From positions 62,001-126,000 of the forward strand of contig JANQFG010000277.1 of NCBI GenBank assembly GCA_028277985.1: DNA of 64,000 nt. The letters are read 5' to 3'. Shown one piece after another: positions 18,866 through 27,781 of the stretch. A model generated the notes under the pieces. The model was not told the origin of the DNA. It worked only from the letters and a program-made list of their open reading frames with translations, and did no database searches. This DNA is from a bacterium (GTDB lineage: Bacteria; Desulfobacterota; DSWW01). The stretch's first letter is position 1, and each line of letters opens with the position of its first letter. The position numbers and the translations under genes are program-made.

Positions 18866-19309
18866 GACCAGCAGGCGCAGGCATTGGGCCGCACATTTAT
18901 CTGTCCCGTAACATCGTTTCTCGCTTTCCCCTTCCCATCGTTCGACAGATATTCCGATATGCGTTTTGAACGAGCCTGCTTCGACAGACGATCTCATCGC
19001 CTTTGAACAAGTCCGGAAGTGGGCTGTGTCAAGGATCGGAAAGTACAATATCGTAAGTCTGACGGACCATCGTAGCTTCCAACTACCGACACGTGCGCAT
19101 GGACGATTCGTTTTTTTTCCCTCGCTGTTTCCTTTCTCCTTTCGCTCCTTGCACTTGATGAGTTCTTTTCTTTAGAACAACGTGGATCCCCGCCTGGCAC
19201 GCCCTTTGCTGTATCCGAGTGCACACAGTCAGAGGTTCGAAATCCGATTAGGCCTGCAAGCCTCTTGGGATTCCATCTTCCACGTTAACGCAGCAAGGGA
19301 GGCCATATC
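18866..19309. other. Intergenic region with no recognised feature
   Basis: 444 bases between tatD and the PKD protein. It holds a pyrimidine-rich tract (about 19110-19175) and a ribosome site AAGGGAGG before the next gene. No terminator, riboswitch or tRNA could be supported. Confidence 0.5.
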
Positions 19310-20878
19310 ATGTCAACGTTCTATTCGACTCCACCGCGGAAGCATCGTGCTTCCGCCCCTTCTTTCTCTATCGTCTGGTTCGGCCTGGTGGCCATGGCCC
19401 TTTTGCTTCTTTGCCCGACAAAGGCTTTTCCCGCCGTCGATATCCAGCTTACGTGGGACGCGAACAGCGAGCCGGATCTTGCGGGTTACAGGCTTTTCAT
19501 GCGGGGTGAGGGGGAATCCTACGACTACTCTTCGCCCGACTGGGAAGGGACGGCTACCACTTACACGTTCCAAGGCCTCGACGAAACCCAGAATTATTAC
19601 TTCGTGGCGAGAGCCTTTGATACCTCGAACAACGAGAGTGGTGATTCCATTGAGGAGTCCTACCAGGCGGCAAACATTCCGCCCGTTGCGGATGCCGGGC
19701 CGGACCGGACGGTGGGCGAGGGCGATGCGGTGACGCTCGACGGCTCCAATTCGTCGGATACGGACGGGAGTATCGTCGCCTACGATTGGGTCCAGACCGT
19801 CGGAACCACGGTGAGCCTGTCGGATCCTTCCTCGGCGACACCCTGGTTCAATGCGCCCTTTGTCTCCGCAGGCGGTGAAGCTCTGACCTTTGAGTTGACC
19901 GTGGAGGACGACGGAGGTCTTACGGCAACGGATACGGTGATCGTCAACGTGTCGAACGTGAATCAGGCGCCCACCGCAGATTCGGGTCCGGATCAGACGG
20001 TAGGTGAGGCAGAGAGTGTCACCCTCGACGGATCGAACTCCACCGACCCGGATGGGACCATTGTCGGCTATTCCTGGACCCAGACAGGGGGTGTCGCTGT
20101 ATCGCTTTCGGATCCCCTCTCGGCGCAGCCGGTCTTCACCGCGCCGGATGTCGGACCCGGAGGAGCATCCCTGACCTTCCAGTTGACCGTGACGGACGAC
20201 GGTGGTCTTCAAGCCTCTGACTCCTGCATCGTGAACGTCTCGTGGGTGAATCTTGCGCCTACGGCCGACGCGGGGATCGACCTGACTGTTGGAGAGGGGG
20301 TCCTGGTGGTCCTGGACGGGTCCGGATCGAGCGACCCGGACGACGGCATCGCCTCCTACCTGTGGAACCAGACCGCCGGAACATCGGTTACCCTTTCCGA
20401 CCCGACCTCTCAGGCACCTCAGTTCACGGCCCCTTATGTGGGCGTGGCTGGGGAGGCGCTGACCTTCCAGCTGACCGTGACGGACAGCGGCGGGTTGTCG
20501 GACACCGACACCGTGATCATCAATGTCTCGGATTTGAACCAGGCGCCGACCGCGGATGCGGGCTCGGACCAGGCGGTGGAAGAGGGAGAAGTGGTCACAC
20601 TGTCCGGGTCCGGATCGTCGGATGTGGATGGGACGATTGACTCCTACGCGTGGACCCAGACGAGCGGGCCTTCGGTCTCGCTATCCGATCCTTCGTCCGA
20701 AGCGCCGACCTTCTCGGCCCCGAGTGTCGGACCGAGCGGCGCGTCCCTGACCTTCCAGCTGACCGTCACGGATGATGGCGGCCTTCAGTCTACGGACAGC
20801 TGCGTGGTGAGTGTCTCCTGGATCGACGATGTTCCGCCGGCCCCTCCGGGCGGCCTCGAGGTGACGGACGTCCAGTGA
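19310..20878 (+). CDS. Secreted protein with fibronectin III-like domain and four PKD/REJ-like repeats
   Basis: 522 residues. A signal peptide of about 43 residues ends AFPA. A fibronectin III-like domain follows (QLTWDANSEPDLAGYRLF to about 120). Then come four PKD-like repeats of about 95 residues starting near 123, 218, 314 and 410, each with ADAGPDxTV, LDGSxSxDxDG and LTFQLTVTDDGGL. The last residues, PPAPPGGLEVTDVQ, look like the opening strand of another fibronectin III domain that is then cut off by the stop. Likely an extracellular adhesion or scaffold protein. AAGGGAGG precedes the ATG; a strong terminator follows. Confidence 0.85.
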   Translation: MSTFYSTPPRKHRASAPSFSIVWFGLVAMALLLLCPTKAFPAVDIQLTWDANSEPDLAGYRLFMRGEGESYDYSSPDWEGTATTYTFQGLDETQNYYFVARAFDTSNNESGDSIEESYQAANIPPVADAGPDRTVGEGDAVTLDGSNSSDTDGSIVAYDWVQTVGTTVSLSDPSSATPWFNAPFVSAGGEALTFELTVEDDGGLTATDTVIVNVSNVNQAPTADSGPDQTVGEAESVTLDGSNSTDPDGTIVGYSWTQTGGVAVSLSDPLSAQPVFTAPDVGPGGASLTFQLTVTDDGGLQASDSCIVNVSWVNLAPTADAGIDLTVGEGVLVVLDGSGSSDPDDGIASYLWNQTAGTSVTLSDPTSQAPQFTAPYVGVAGEALTFQLTVTDSGGLSDTDTVIINVSDLNQAPTADAGSDQAVEEGEVVTLSGSGSSDVDGTIDSYAWTQTSGPSVSLSDPSSEAPTFSAPSVGPSGASLTFQLTVTDDGGLQSTDSCVVSVSWIDDVPPAPPGGLEVTDVQ

Positions 20879-20929
20879 TGCCGGGTGTTGCGTGAGCCTG
20901 TTCGCGCAGAAACAGAAACAGAAAAAACA

Positions 20930-20962
20930 AAAGGCGGCCTTTGAAGGGCCGCCTTTGTTTTT
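20930..20962 (+). terminator. Rho-independent terminator after the PKD protein gene
   Basis: AAAGGCGGCC (20930-20939) and GGCCGCCTTT (20947-20956) form a perfect 10-bp stem with a 7-base loop, followed by GTTTTTC. An A-rich run on the left makes it potentially usable in both directions, though the facing SDR gene ends about 95 bases away. Confidence 0.9.
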
Positions 20963-21030
20963 CTTAAACCCGGATGTTGCGAGCGCAGCGAAGCAGTCTC
21001 CGGGCAGAAGCGGTGGGGAGGATCGGTGCC

Positions 21031-21058
21031 TGACCCCCGACCCCTGATCCCTGAACCC
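21031..21058. repeat. TGACCCC-type degenerate short repeat
   Basis: Four units of a 7-8 base motif (TGACCCCC GACCCC TGATCCC TGAACCC) abut the stop codon of the SDR gene. Similar arrays lie at 50661-50686, 50875-50902 and 53401-53431. Confidence 0.6.
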
Positions 21059-21960
21059 TAGCTGTAGTGCTTCATGATCTCCATGGACTGATCCATCACG
21101 TTCGAGAGCTGCTTCAGATTCTCTTTGTCCGTGATCTTTCCCCAGTTTTCGGCCACGGCCTCAGGCGTCGAAGGATCGGGCCCGAGGAAGACGCCGTCGT
21201 TGACAAGGATTTTCGCGGACTGGACCAGACCGGCCCCGGCGCAGAGGATCTGTCCCGTGTCCTGGCAGGACTCGGAGCACAGATACAGCACCACGGGGGT
21301 CACGTACTGGGGATTGAGCTTCTCGAAGACCTCGGGCGGCATGATGTCCTCGGTCATCCGGGTGCCGGCCACGGGGGCGATCGTGTTGCACTTGATGTTG
21401 TACTTCTCGCCCTCGATCCGGAGCGAGTTCTGAAGGCCCACCAGGCCCAGTTTGGCTGCGCCGTAGTTCGTCTGCCCGAAATTGCCGAACAGGCCGGTCC
21501 CGGAGGTGGTCATGACGATTCGGCCGTAGCCGTTCTCCCGCATGTTGAGAAACGCGGGCTGGGTCACGTTGTACGCGCCCTTCAGGTGTACCGCGATGAC
21601 CGGGTCCCAGAGATCTTCCTCCATCTTGGTGAAGCTCTTGTCCCGCAGGATTCCGGCGTTGTTGACAACGATGTCCACCTTGCCGAATGCATCGATCGCC
21701 TGCTTGACCAAGTTGGCTCCGCCCTCACGGGTGTGCACGCCGTCGTAGTTCGCAACCGCCTCTCCGCCGCCGGCCTTGATCTCAGCGACCACGTCGTCGG
21801 CCATCGTGTTGCCGCCGCCGGTCCCGTCCCGGGATCCTCCAAAATCATTCACCACCACCTTGGCCCCACGCTTGCCGAGCTCCAGGGCATAGGTCTTTCC
21901 CAGGCCTCCGCCGGCGCCTGTAACAATAGCAACTCGTCCCGTGTAATCGATCTTTGACAT
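21058..21960 (-). CDS. Short-chain dehydrogenase, (3R)-hydroxyacyl-CoA dehydrogenase type (MFE-2-like)
   Basis: 300 residues. The Rossmann motif TGAGGGLGKTYALEL lies near residue 15, followed by the long insert VVVNDFGGSRDGTGGG typical of the peroxisomal multifunctional enzyme 2 family. NNAGILRD comes next, then the catalytic Ser-Tyr-Lys (TTSGTGLFGN, NYGAAKLG). Family members oxidise or reduce 3-hydroxyacyl-CoA with NAD(P). The C-terminal 50 residues (GVFLGPDPSTPEAVAENWGKI) also fit this subgroup. GGAGGGG precedes the ATG. It stands alone; a link to the acyl-CoA dehydrogenase elsewhere in the window is possible but not shown. Confidence 0.9.
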   Translation of the reverse strand: MSKIDYTGRVAIVTGAGGGLGKTYALELGKRGAKVVVNDFGGSRDGTGGGNTMADDVVAEIKAGGGEAVANYDGVHTREGGANLVKQAIDAFGKVDIVVNNAGILRDKSFTKMEEDLWDPVIAVHLKGAYNVTQPAFLNMRENGYGRIVMTTSGTGLFGNFGQTNYGAAKLGLVGLQNSLRIEGEKYNIKCNTIAPVAGTRMTEDIMPPEVFEKLNPQYVTPVVLYLCSESCQDTGQILCAGAGLVQSAKILVNDGVFLGPDPSTPEAVAENWGKITDKENLKQLSNVMDQSMEIMKHYS

Positions 21961-22116
21961 GATTCCCCTCCATTATTCGAGGTGTTCGCAGTTCAGAAGG
22001 CCTTGCACAGCTCTTCCGGTAAACCATTACTGTTAAACGTATATGGGGCGGATGTCAAGCAGACAGACCGTTTCAAAACAAATAACAATGTCTTCGGAAA
22101 TTGGAGGCGAAGGGGA

Positions 22117-24201
22117 CTAGGTCCCCCCGAGTGCCTCTGCGGAGCGGAGCAGAAGGATCCACCTCACCATGGTTTCCCGGTATTCATCCATCTGCTCGAG
22201 GCCGGCCGACTCGACCCGGTCGAGTATCCCCTGATACGCGGCTTCGGCCTGTCTGCCCAGTTCCTGAAGTGCTGCGTCCTCGCTCCGTCCGGCCGACTCG
22301 ATCCGGGTCTCGAGGAGATAGGCAATCTTCCCGTCGTCGATTCCCTCCCTGACGGCCTCATACTCCGGCGTGAGAATCGGGCCGTCGGTACCCGGATATG
22401 CCACCATGACCTCGGGGCGGCCTGCGGAAGTGTCGATGTCGCTGTAAGGATCACCGTTCGCGTTCTCAGAGGTCTGGAATGTCCAGGGCACGATTCCAAC
22501 ATAGTCTGTCTTCACGTGACCGAGGCCGAATGCTCTTCGAAGACCCTCCGCGTCGTCTACACTGGCGGGCAGGGTTGTGGCCTGATTCGGATACTGCCAG
22601 TGTTGCCCCTTGCCGGGCCGCGGACCGCCGAGTGTGATGTCCGCTGCCCAAGGTGCGTCTGTCCAGACACTGATTGCGGTCTTCTCGTTCATTTCCCCGA
22701 TGGCGTTCAGGAGGCTTCCTGCTATCTCCATTCGGCTGGGGCCGCCCATGTCATCCTGCACCTCGTCTCCGGGCATCCAGTAAAAGTCCATGAAAGGCAT
22801 CTCCGGGATCTGCGACCGGGCATGTGAGATGATCTCTTTCATCAGCGCCGGATGATGCTCCGGGTCGAACCCTAGGCTGGAACCCGCCCAGCCCGGCTTG
22901 GCGGCCTGAACCAGATGTCCACAGTAGTAGATGAAGGGGCCGGTGAATCCGATCTCGGTGAAAGCCTTCGCAGCCGCCCGGAGGTCGCTGAGGTCAGGGC
23001 GGCCGTCCGGGGTTCTCCGGAAGACGAAAGGTGAATGGGGAATGACGGTCGTCAATCCGTGCTCTTTGAAGGAGCGGTAGATCTTCACTCCGTTTTCATA
23101 GACGGTCTGCTTTTCTTCGGCCGTCAGGTCCTGGGCGGTCATCTCCTGAAACACGTAGGTCATGTCGAAGCCGTATTCCTTGTCGGGCCTCTCGACCAGT
23201 TCCAAGGGTAGGACCTTCGCGGTCAGTGGGACTTCGGTTCGACCGAGCTCGGATAGGATGCTTACCGTCCCATGATACTCTGCAGGTTCGGTCGCTGCGG
23301 GAGCATGAAGGGTCAGCCAGTACCTCCTGGATTGCTGATCACCCACCGAAGTGACGCTCTGTTCCCTGAGAAGGCGAGGTCGCATCTCGTAGGCATCCCC
23401 GGCCATGCTTTTGATTCGGGGCACGGTTTCTACGACATGGATCTTCACTTCGGGCAGAAGTTCCCCTCGATCCGAAACGAGCCGGGTGATCTCTACACGG
23501 ACCTTTTCGAGATTCCTGAGGCCGTAGAGGGAAAAGGTGATCGGCTCGAAATCGTTTCGTGCGAGCCGGACCGAAAGACCGGTGAGGAGATCCGGTGGCT
23601 GGGGCGCCGAGTTGGGGTAAACGTATCGGAAGGGGTGCCGATGCCAGAGGATGAACCCCCGCCGCCTGTCCTTCTCGGTCGGGCTTACCCCGAGTCGGTC
23701 GGCCGGGGGAGGCTCTCGTGGGATCGACAGGGGCTGCATCCAGTTGTACCTGTCGACGTTTTCCCTGGGGCCGATCGTTTCGATGCTCCGAATTCTCTGC
23801 TGGGTCCCCGCAATCCTGTCGCCCGAGGGGCGGTCGACCAGATCGATGCGAAGATCATAATCGCCGGCAGGAACCTTGTAGGGTAAGTAGAAGACCAGGT
23901 TGCCGCCGAGGTGATCCAGTCTCGGCGCTGTGAAATCGGCGAATCGGGTGCCTTTGTGGGAAAGGGCCCCATACGCCCGCGTACCCCCTGGCCCCGATGG
24001 CAGGTTCCCGGAAACGGTGAAGCCCACGATCAGCTTCAATCTGGTTTCAACCCGATCCAGGACAAGAATCCTGTGGGACAGATGTGTGCTCGAGATTCGA
24101 ATCTTCACGCGGTCTCGCGAGATGCAGGCACTCGAAAGGACAAGACCCATGAACAGGAGCGCAAGCAGGAAGGCTGCACGACCCGGGGATATTCTCTCCA
24201 T
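22117..24201 (-). CDS. Lipoprotein, GH123/DUF4091-like
   Basis: 694 residues from MERISPGRAAFLLAL. The N-terminus is a lipoprotein signal (GLVLSSAC, lipobox SSAC at about residues 23-26). CCGGAGGGA lies before this ATG; the longer upstream frame is not supported. The middle part (FEPITFSLYGLRNLEKVRVE) and the C-terminal TIM-barrel-like part (GFTGPFIYYCGH, FYWMPGDEVQDD) resemble glycoside hydrolase family 123/DUF4091 proteins, as does the ending VMVAYPGTDGPILTPEYEA with EGIDDGKIAYLL. In GH123 a neighbouring D-E pair acts in substrate-assisted catalysis; GDEVQDD could carry an equivalent Asp-Glu, but I cannot confirm it. Probably outer-membrane anchored and acting on a glycan. Confidence 0.75.
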   Translation of the reverse strand: MERISPGRAAFLLALLFMGLVLSSACISRDRVKIRISSTHLSHRILVLDRVETRLKLIVGFTVSGNLPSGPGGTRAYGALSHKGTRFADFTAPRLDHLGGNLVFYLPYKVPAGDYDLRIDLVDRPSGDRIAGTQQRIRSIETIGPRENVDRYNWMQPLSIPREPPPADRLGVSPTEKDRRRGFILWHRHPFRYVYPNSAPQPPDLLTGLSVRLARNDFEPITFSLYGLRNLEKVRVEITRLVSDRGELLPEVKIHVVETVPRIKSMAGDAYEMRPRLLREQSVTSVGDQQSRRYWLTLHAPAATEPAEYHGTVSILSELGRTEVPLTAKVLPLELVERPDKEYGFDMTYVFQEMTAQDLTAEEKQTVYENGVKIYRSFKEHGLTTVIPHSPFVFRRTPDGRPDLSDLRAAAKAFTEIGFTGPFIYYCGHLVQAAKPGWAGSSLGFDPEHHPALMKEIISHARSQIPEMPFMDFYWMPGDEVQDDMGGPSRMEIAGSLLNAIGEMNEKTAISVWTDAPWAADITLGGPRPGKGQHWQYPNQATTLPASVDDAEGLRRAFGLGHVKTDYVGIVPWTFQTSENANGDPYSDIDTSAGRPEVMVAYPGTDGPILTPEYEAVREGIDDGKIAYLLETRIESAGRSEDAALQELGRQAEAAYQGILDRVESAGLEQMDEYRETMVRWILLLRSAEALGGT

Positions 24202-24515
24202 GTGGTATCCCTCCGGAGTCTCTTTTCGGAACCGTCTGCCGGGAGAATCGTCCTGGTTTCCTCCCCGGCAGGATACTATCTCCAAGCCGCGACTTCTAGC
24301 GAGCGATGAGCGCACAAGAGGCTGCCGCAGGCGCTCCCCAGCGCCTCCTGTTCTGCTGTTAATAATATGTTGAAGACTCAAGGGTGGTTGGAAGAATATC
24401 TTGACAATGTCGTTCATTTTCATATTATAAGTATTTAGAATTGATCGGAAAAATTCTGGGCCACGAAGACGGGGGCCGAATCCAAGCAAAAAAGACCTGC
24501 CTGTGAATAACAGTC
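24202..24515. other. Divergent intergenic region between the lipoprotein and the ExeA-like gene
   Basis: 314 bases. It holds the promoter of the rightward ATPase gene and a local AT-rich stretch (about 24358-24440) in otherwise GC-rich DNA. No promoter for the leftward lipoprotein gene could be defined. Confidence 0.5.
24401..24428 (+). promoter_or_regulatory. Sigma-70 promoter of the ExeA-like gene
   Basis: TTGACA (24401-24406), a 16-base spacer, then TATTAT (24423-24428), inside an AT-rich patch. The predicted start is about 80 bases before the ATG. Confidence 0.65.
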
Positions 24516-26411
24516 ATGTATGAATCCTTCTTTGGCCTCGATGAGAAGCCCTTCAACCTGACCCCGGATCCCAGGTACTTCTACCTGTCCGAGAGTCATC
24601 GCGAGGCCCTGTCTGCTCTGATCTATGGGATTCGCGAAAGGGCCGGTTTGATCACGCTCACCGGGCCCGTGGGCGTGGGCAAGACCATGATCCTGGCTTC
24701 GTTCCTCGATCAGATCCGTGAGCATGCCGAGGCCGCTGCGTTCTCCGGTGTTGTTTCAGGTGAGAGGATCGAATTCCTCAAGGATCTGTGCCTGCTGCTC
24801 GGGATTTCTCCTGAGCAGGATTCCTTGTTCGGCGTGTCCCACGCGATCAAGGAGTTCTGCATCCAGACGGCTGAAGAAGGCAGGAATGTGGTTGTCCTGG
24901 TCGACGAGGCTCAGGATCTGGGCCTGCAGGAGTTGGAGCATTTCCGCCATCTGAGCAATGTGGAAGTCCCCGAGGCGAAGCTCGTCCAGATCGTGCTGGC
25001 CGGCACGGACCGGCTGGATGAAAGGCTCAAGGACAAGAGCCTGGAGGCACTGTGGCAAAGGGTCGCGATCCGGTGTGCGATCAAGCCGATCGAGCCCGAA
25101 GAGACGATCGACTACATCTTCCACCGCATGGGCGTGGCCGGAAGCTCCTCGGGCGAGCTGTTTTCGAACGACGCGCTCCGACGGATCGTGGACTACTCGC
25201 GTGGTGTCCCGCGGCTGATCAACCTGGTGTGCAATCAGGCCATGATCTCCGCCTATTCTGCGGGAAGAATTCCGGTCGATGAGGACGCAGTGCTGGAGGC
25301 GCTGGAAGAACTGGGAGGTGAAGATTCAGGGGTTGGGACAGGGCCAGGGGGAACGGTCGGTCCGGACGAAATCCGGGGGATGGTGGAGACGGTGTCCCCC
25401 CCCGGTGGAGAAGGCGCCGTCGCTTCGGAGGGTGAGGAGACTGCCGATGCGGACGATCCTGATGATTCTCCCAAGAAGGCGGAAGGCGGGGAAGTGGAGG
25501 GGATCACCGTTCCGATGAGCCGACCGCAGGGTTTCTCGTTCTGGCACCACTCCGGTAGGAGGTTCGCCATCGCCCTCGTTCTCGTCGCCCTGCTCGTGAT
25601 GGTGGGCGTCGTCATGACCATAGGTTTTCCGAAGACCGGGGATGTCGTTGTCGATCCGGTTGGCGCCAGTCTGTCGGAGAGATCGGGCGAGGGTCCGGCA
25701 ACCCGCGTGCGGGTGAAGATGGAGCCCCGGCACGCGATGCCCAGAGGGGGTGACGGGCCGGAGGTCCGGGAAGACGGCTCCATAGAGATGCCTGCCGGGC
25801 TCCTGCCGCTCCGCTGGTCCGAGGCTGAAGAAGCTGCAGCCAGGGTGAACCGGTCGCTCGATCCGCATGAGGCCGATTTCGAGGTGACGGCGACCTCGAA
25901 GGACGGTGGGCCTCCGGAGAAAGAGAAGAAGACGGTCCCTGCCAAGGATGTGGCGGGAATCGCGCTCGAGCATTACGGTCGGCTGGATTCCGAGGTTCTC
26001 AGGGTTCTCCGGGAGAAGAATCCCCAGATACGTGACTGGAACAACCTGACCCCGAATATGCAACTCGTCCTTCCCGACATGCCTGAGCCGAAGAACGGGG
26101 GGGCGGACTTCTACACGATACAAGTGGGCGCATTCAAGGAAGAAGCCGGGGCATCGCAAAGGCTTTCCGACCTCGCCGAGAAGAGACTCCAGAATCTCTT
26201 CCTCATCCGGGGTGGCGTGGGGGATCGGTTCACCTTTGTCTGTGTCGGGGTTTTCGAATCCGGACAGCAGTCCTCGATTGGAATCGACAGATTGAAAGCC
26301 TGGGGTTTTGAGGATGCGTTCCCCGTCCGGATCAAGGGGAAGCGTCTCGAAGATATCGTGCAGCCATATGCAGGGCTTGCTTCCGGCCAGAGGGTCTTTC
26401 CCGGTACCTGA
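24516..26411 (+). CDS. ExeA/GspA-like AAA ATPase with transmembrane helix, LysM and SPOR domains
   Basis: 631 residues. The start MYESFFGLDEKPFNLTPDPR is the hallmark of the ExeA family. Walker A is GPVGVGKT (about 49-56) and Walker B VVLVDEAQD (about 125). A low-complexity acidic linker spans 270-340, with a single transmembrane helix at about 349-371. A LysM-like domain lies at about 472-518 (VAGIALEHYGRLDSEVLR, NNLTPNMQLVLP) and a SPOR domain at 527-607 (YTIQVGAFKEEAGASQRL). ExeA/GspA drives insertion of secretin or other complexes through peptidoglycan. The LysM and SPOR parts would bind peptidoglycan in the periplasm while the ATPase stays inside. It runs convergently, 11 bases apart, into the zinc-ribbon/TPR gene. 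Confidence 0.9.
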   Translation: MYESFFGLDEKPFNLTPDPRYFYLSESHREALSALIYGIRERAGLITLTGPVGVGKTMILASFLDQIREHAEAAAFSGVVSGERIEFLKDLCLLLGISPEQDSLFGVSHAIKEFCIQTAEEGRNVVVLVDEAQDLGLQELEHFRHLSNVEVPEAKLVQIVLAGTDRLDERLKDKSLEALWQRVAIRCAIKPIEPEETIDYIFHRMGVAGSSSGELFSNDALRRIVDYSRGVPRLINLVCNQAMISAYSAGRIPVDEDAVLEALEELGGEDSGVGTGPGGTVGPDEIRGMVETVSPPGGEGAVASEGEETADADDPDDSPKKAEGGEVEGITVPMSRPQGFSFWHHSGRRFAIALVLVALLVMVGVVMTIGFPKTGDVVVDPVGASLSERSGEGPATRVRVKMEPRHAMPRGGDGPEVREDGSIEMPAGLLPLRWSEAEEAAARVNRSLDPHEADFEVTATSKDGGPPEKEKKTVPAKDVAGIALEHYGRLDSEVLRVLREKNPQIRDWNNLTPNMQLVLPDMPEPKNGGADFYTIQVGAFKEEAGASQRLSDLAEKRLQNLFLIRGGVGDRFTFVCVGVFESGQQSSIGIDRLKAWGFEDAFPVRIKGKRLEDIVQPYAGLASGQRVFPGT

Positions 26412-26422
26412 CCCCGGTTATG

Positions 26423-27775
26423 CTAAGAGCGATCCGACTGGGAGGACATGAGCACCCTGATCCTTTCCCGGGCGGTCGGGAATTCCGGGTCGATCTCCAG
26501 CGCGCTACGGTAGGCGTTGTAGGCGCTGCTGTTGTCGCCCTTCATCTCATAGATCCCCCCGAGTTCGCAGAAGGCGGCCCTCTGCTCTTCCCTGGGCAGC
26601 CTTTCAGACATATCGTCGAGAATCCAGCGATACAGGTCCTGGGCCATCGTATAGTCCTTGAGGGATGCGAACGTCCTGCTCAGGGCCAGCAGGGCCTCGG
26701 CTTTCTCCTCTCCCCGGTCGGCCGCCGTCTCGAGTGAAGACAGGGCACGCCGAATCCTCCAGAAGGCGATCTGTCCCTTCGCGTCTTCTTTGAGGGAGGC
26801 GAAGGCCGTGTTCGCCTTGCCGTAGTCTTCTTCCCTTACGTATGCCTTCCCCAGTACGTACCGGGAGAGCGAAAAAGAAGGATCTTGCAGGCCCACATCC
26901 TCCAATATGCGGATGACCTTCTGATCGTCATAGTAGGCCTGTTCGAAGAAGACGGCCTCCACGAGCCTTACCCAGGGATTTTCCGGGTCCTGACCGAGGG
27001 CCTGGTCGAGGAAGGACTGTGAGCGGTCCAGAAGGCCTTTCTTGAGATAGTATGCGCTCAGAAAGGCGAGCCCTGGGCCGCAGAGGCTCTCTTTCTGGAG
27101 CCCATCGGCGGCAAACTCGAAGGTAGGCTCCAGACCGCAGACAGGTGTCGGCGCCGTTTCGAGAATCAGGTACGAGATCCAGGCGGGGTAGGTCTCGCAG
27201 GCATCCTGATCTCCTGTATCGCGGGGGTCGGTCGGGGGACGGGGAAGCAGACCACAAGCGGTCCTGACATCGGATTCGGGAGACCAGAAGGCTCGCACCA
27301 ACAAGCTCTCGGCAGGCGGCTCGGGCGATACGGTCGGAGCGTTGGATTCTACGGGAGATGCCCCGGGCTTCCGGGGTGTTTCCGGCAGAGAAGAGACCGA
27401 TGAGGAGAGGGATTGCCCGGGTTCCCCTCCGGATGGCAGGGAATGCAGAGCGGGCCCCTGTGCGGGCCCCCAGGGCCCGGACAAGAGGATGCCCGCAAGG
27501 GCCAACAGCAGACAGCAAGTCGGTACCAGAGTCCAGAAGAGAAGGAATCCGGGCCTGCTCACGTCGCGGCCGTACCGACGGGGTGAGTTCTCCATCCCAA
27601 CCGACGGAGCGGAATCCTTCGGAGGCTGACCGCTCGAAGGCTGTTTCGATGGACCGGTCGGATCGAAGACAAACACACCCCCGCAGGCCGGGCACTCGAG
27701 CCTGGCCCTTGCAGGGGGGATTCTTTCTGCGTCGAGGTTGAATTGCCTTCTGCAGTGTGGGCAGGGAAGGAGCAT
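26423..27775 (-). CDS. MJ0042-type zinc-ribbon, single-pass membrane protein with TPR repeats
   Basis: 450 residues. The N-terminal zinc ribbon has CxxC pairs at Cys5/8 and Cys28/31 (CPHC, CPAC), then a Pro/Ser-rich linker and a transmembrane helix at 77-98. The C-terminal half is helical with TPR-like units (LAFLSAYYLKKGLLDRSQSF, ALGQDPENPWVRLVEAVFF, ELGGIYEMKGDNSSAYNAYR). The topology places the zinc ribbon in the cytoplasm and TPRs in the periplasm. It begins 6 bases after the FHA gene stop, so the two form an operon. A role in assembling an envelope complex with the facing ExeA-like ATPase is inferred. Confidence 0.8.
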   Translation of the reverse strand: MLLPCPHCRRQFNLDAERIPPARARLECPACGGVFVFDPTGPSKQPSSGQPPKDSAPSVGMENSPRRYGRDVSRPGFLLFWTLVPTCCLLLALAGILLSGPWGPAQGPALHSLPSGGEPGQSLSSSVSSLPETPRKPGASPVESNAPTVSPEPPAESLLVRAFWSPESDVRTACGLLPRPPTDPRDTGDQDACETYPAWISYLILETAPTPVCGLEPTFEFAADGLQKESLCGPGLAFLSAYYLKKGLLDRSQSFLDQALGQDPENPWVRLVEAVFFEQAYYDDQKVIRILEDVGLQDPSFSLSRYVLGKAYVREEDYGKANTAFASLKEDAKGQIAFWRIRRALSSLETAADRGEEKAEALLALSRTFASLKDYTMAQDLYRWILDDMSERLPREEQRAAFCELGGIYEMKGDNSSAYNAYRSALEIDPEFPTARERIRVLMSSQSDRS

Positions 27776-27781
27776 GTTTTC

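Noticed and set aside
17243-19048. 601-codon minus-strand frame opposite ricT and tatD
   Set aside because: Both plus-strand genes are well-known families; the antisense frame has no recognisable domain.
19228-19250. tRNA T-arm-like sequence (GAGGTTCGAAATCC)
   Set aside because: No acceptor, D or anticodon stems can be drawn around it.
20876-20930. Frameshift to restore a fibronectin III domain after the PKD protein
   Set aside because: No reading frame continues the domain before the strong terminator about 50 bases downstream.
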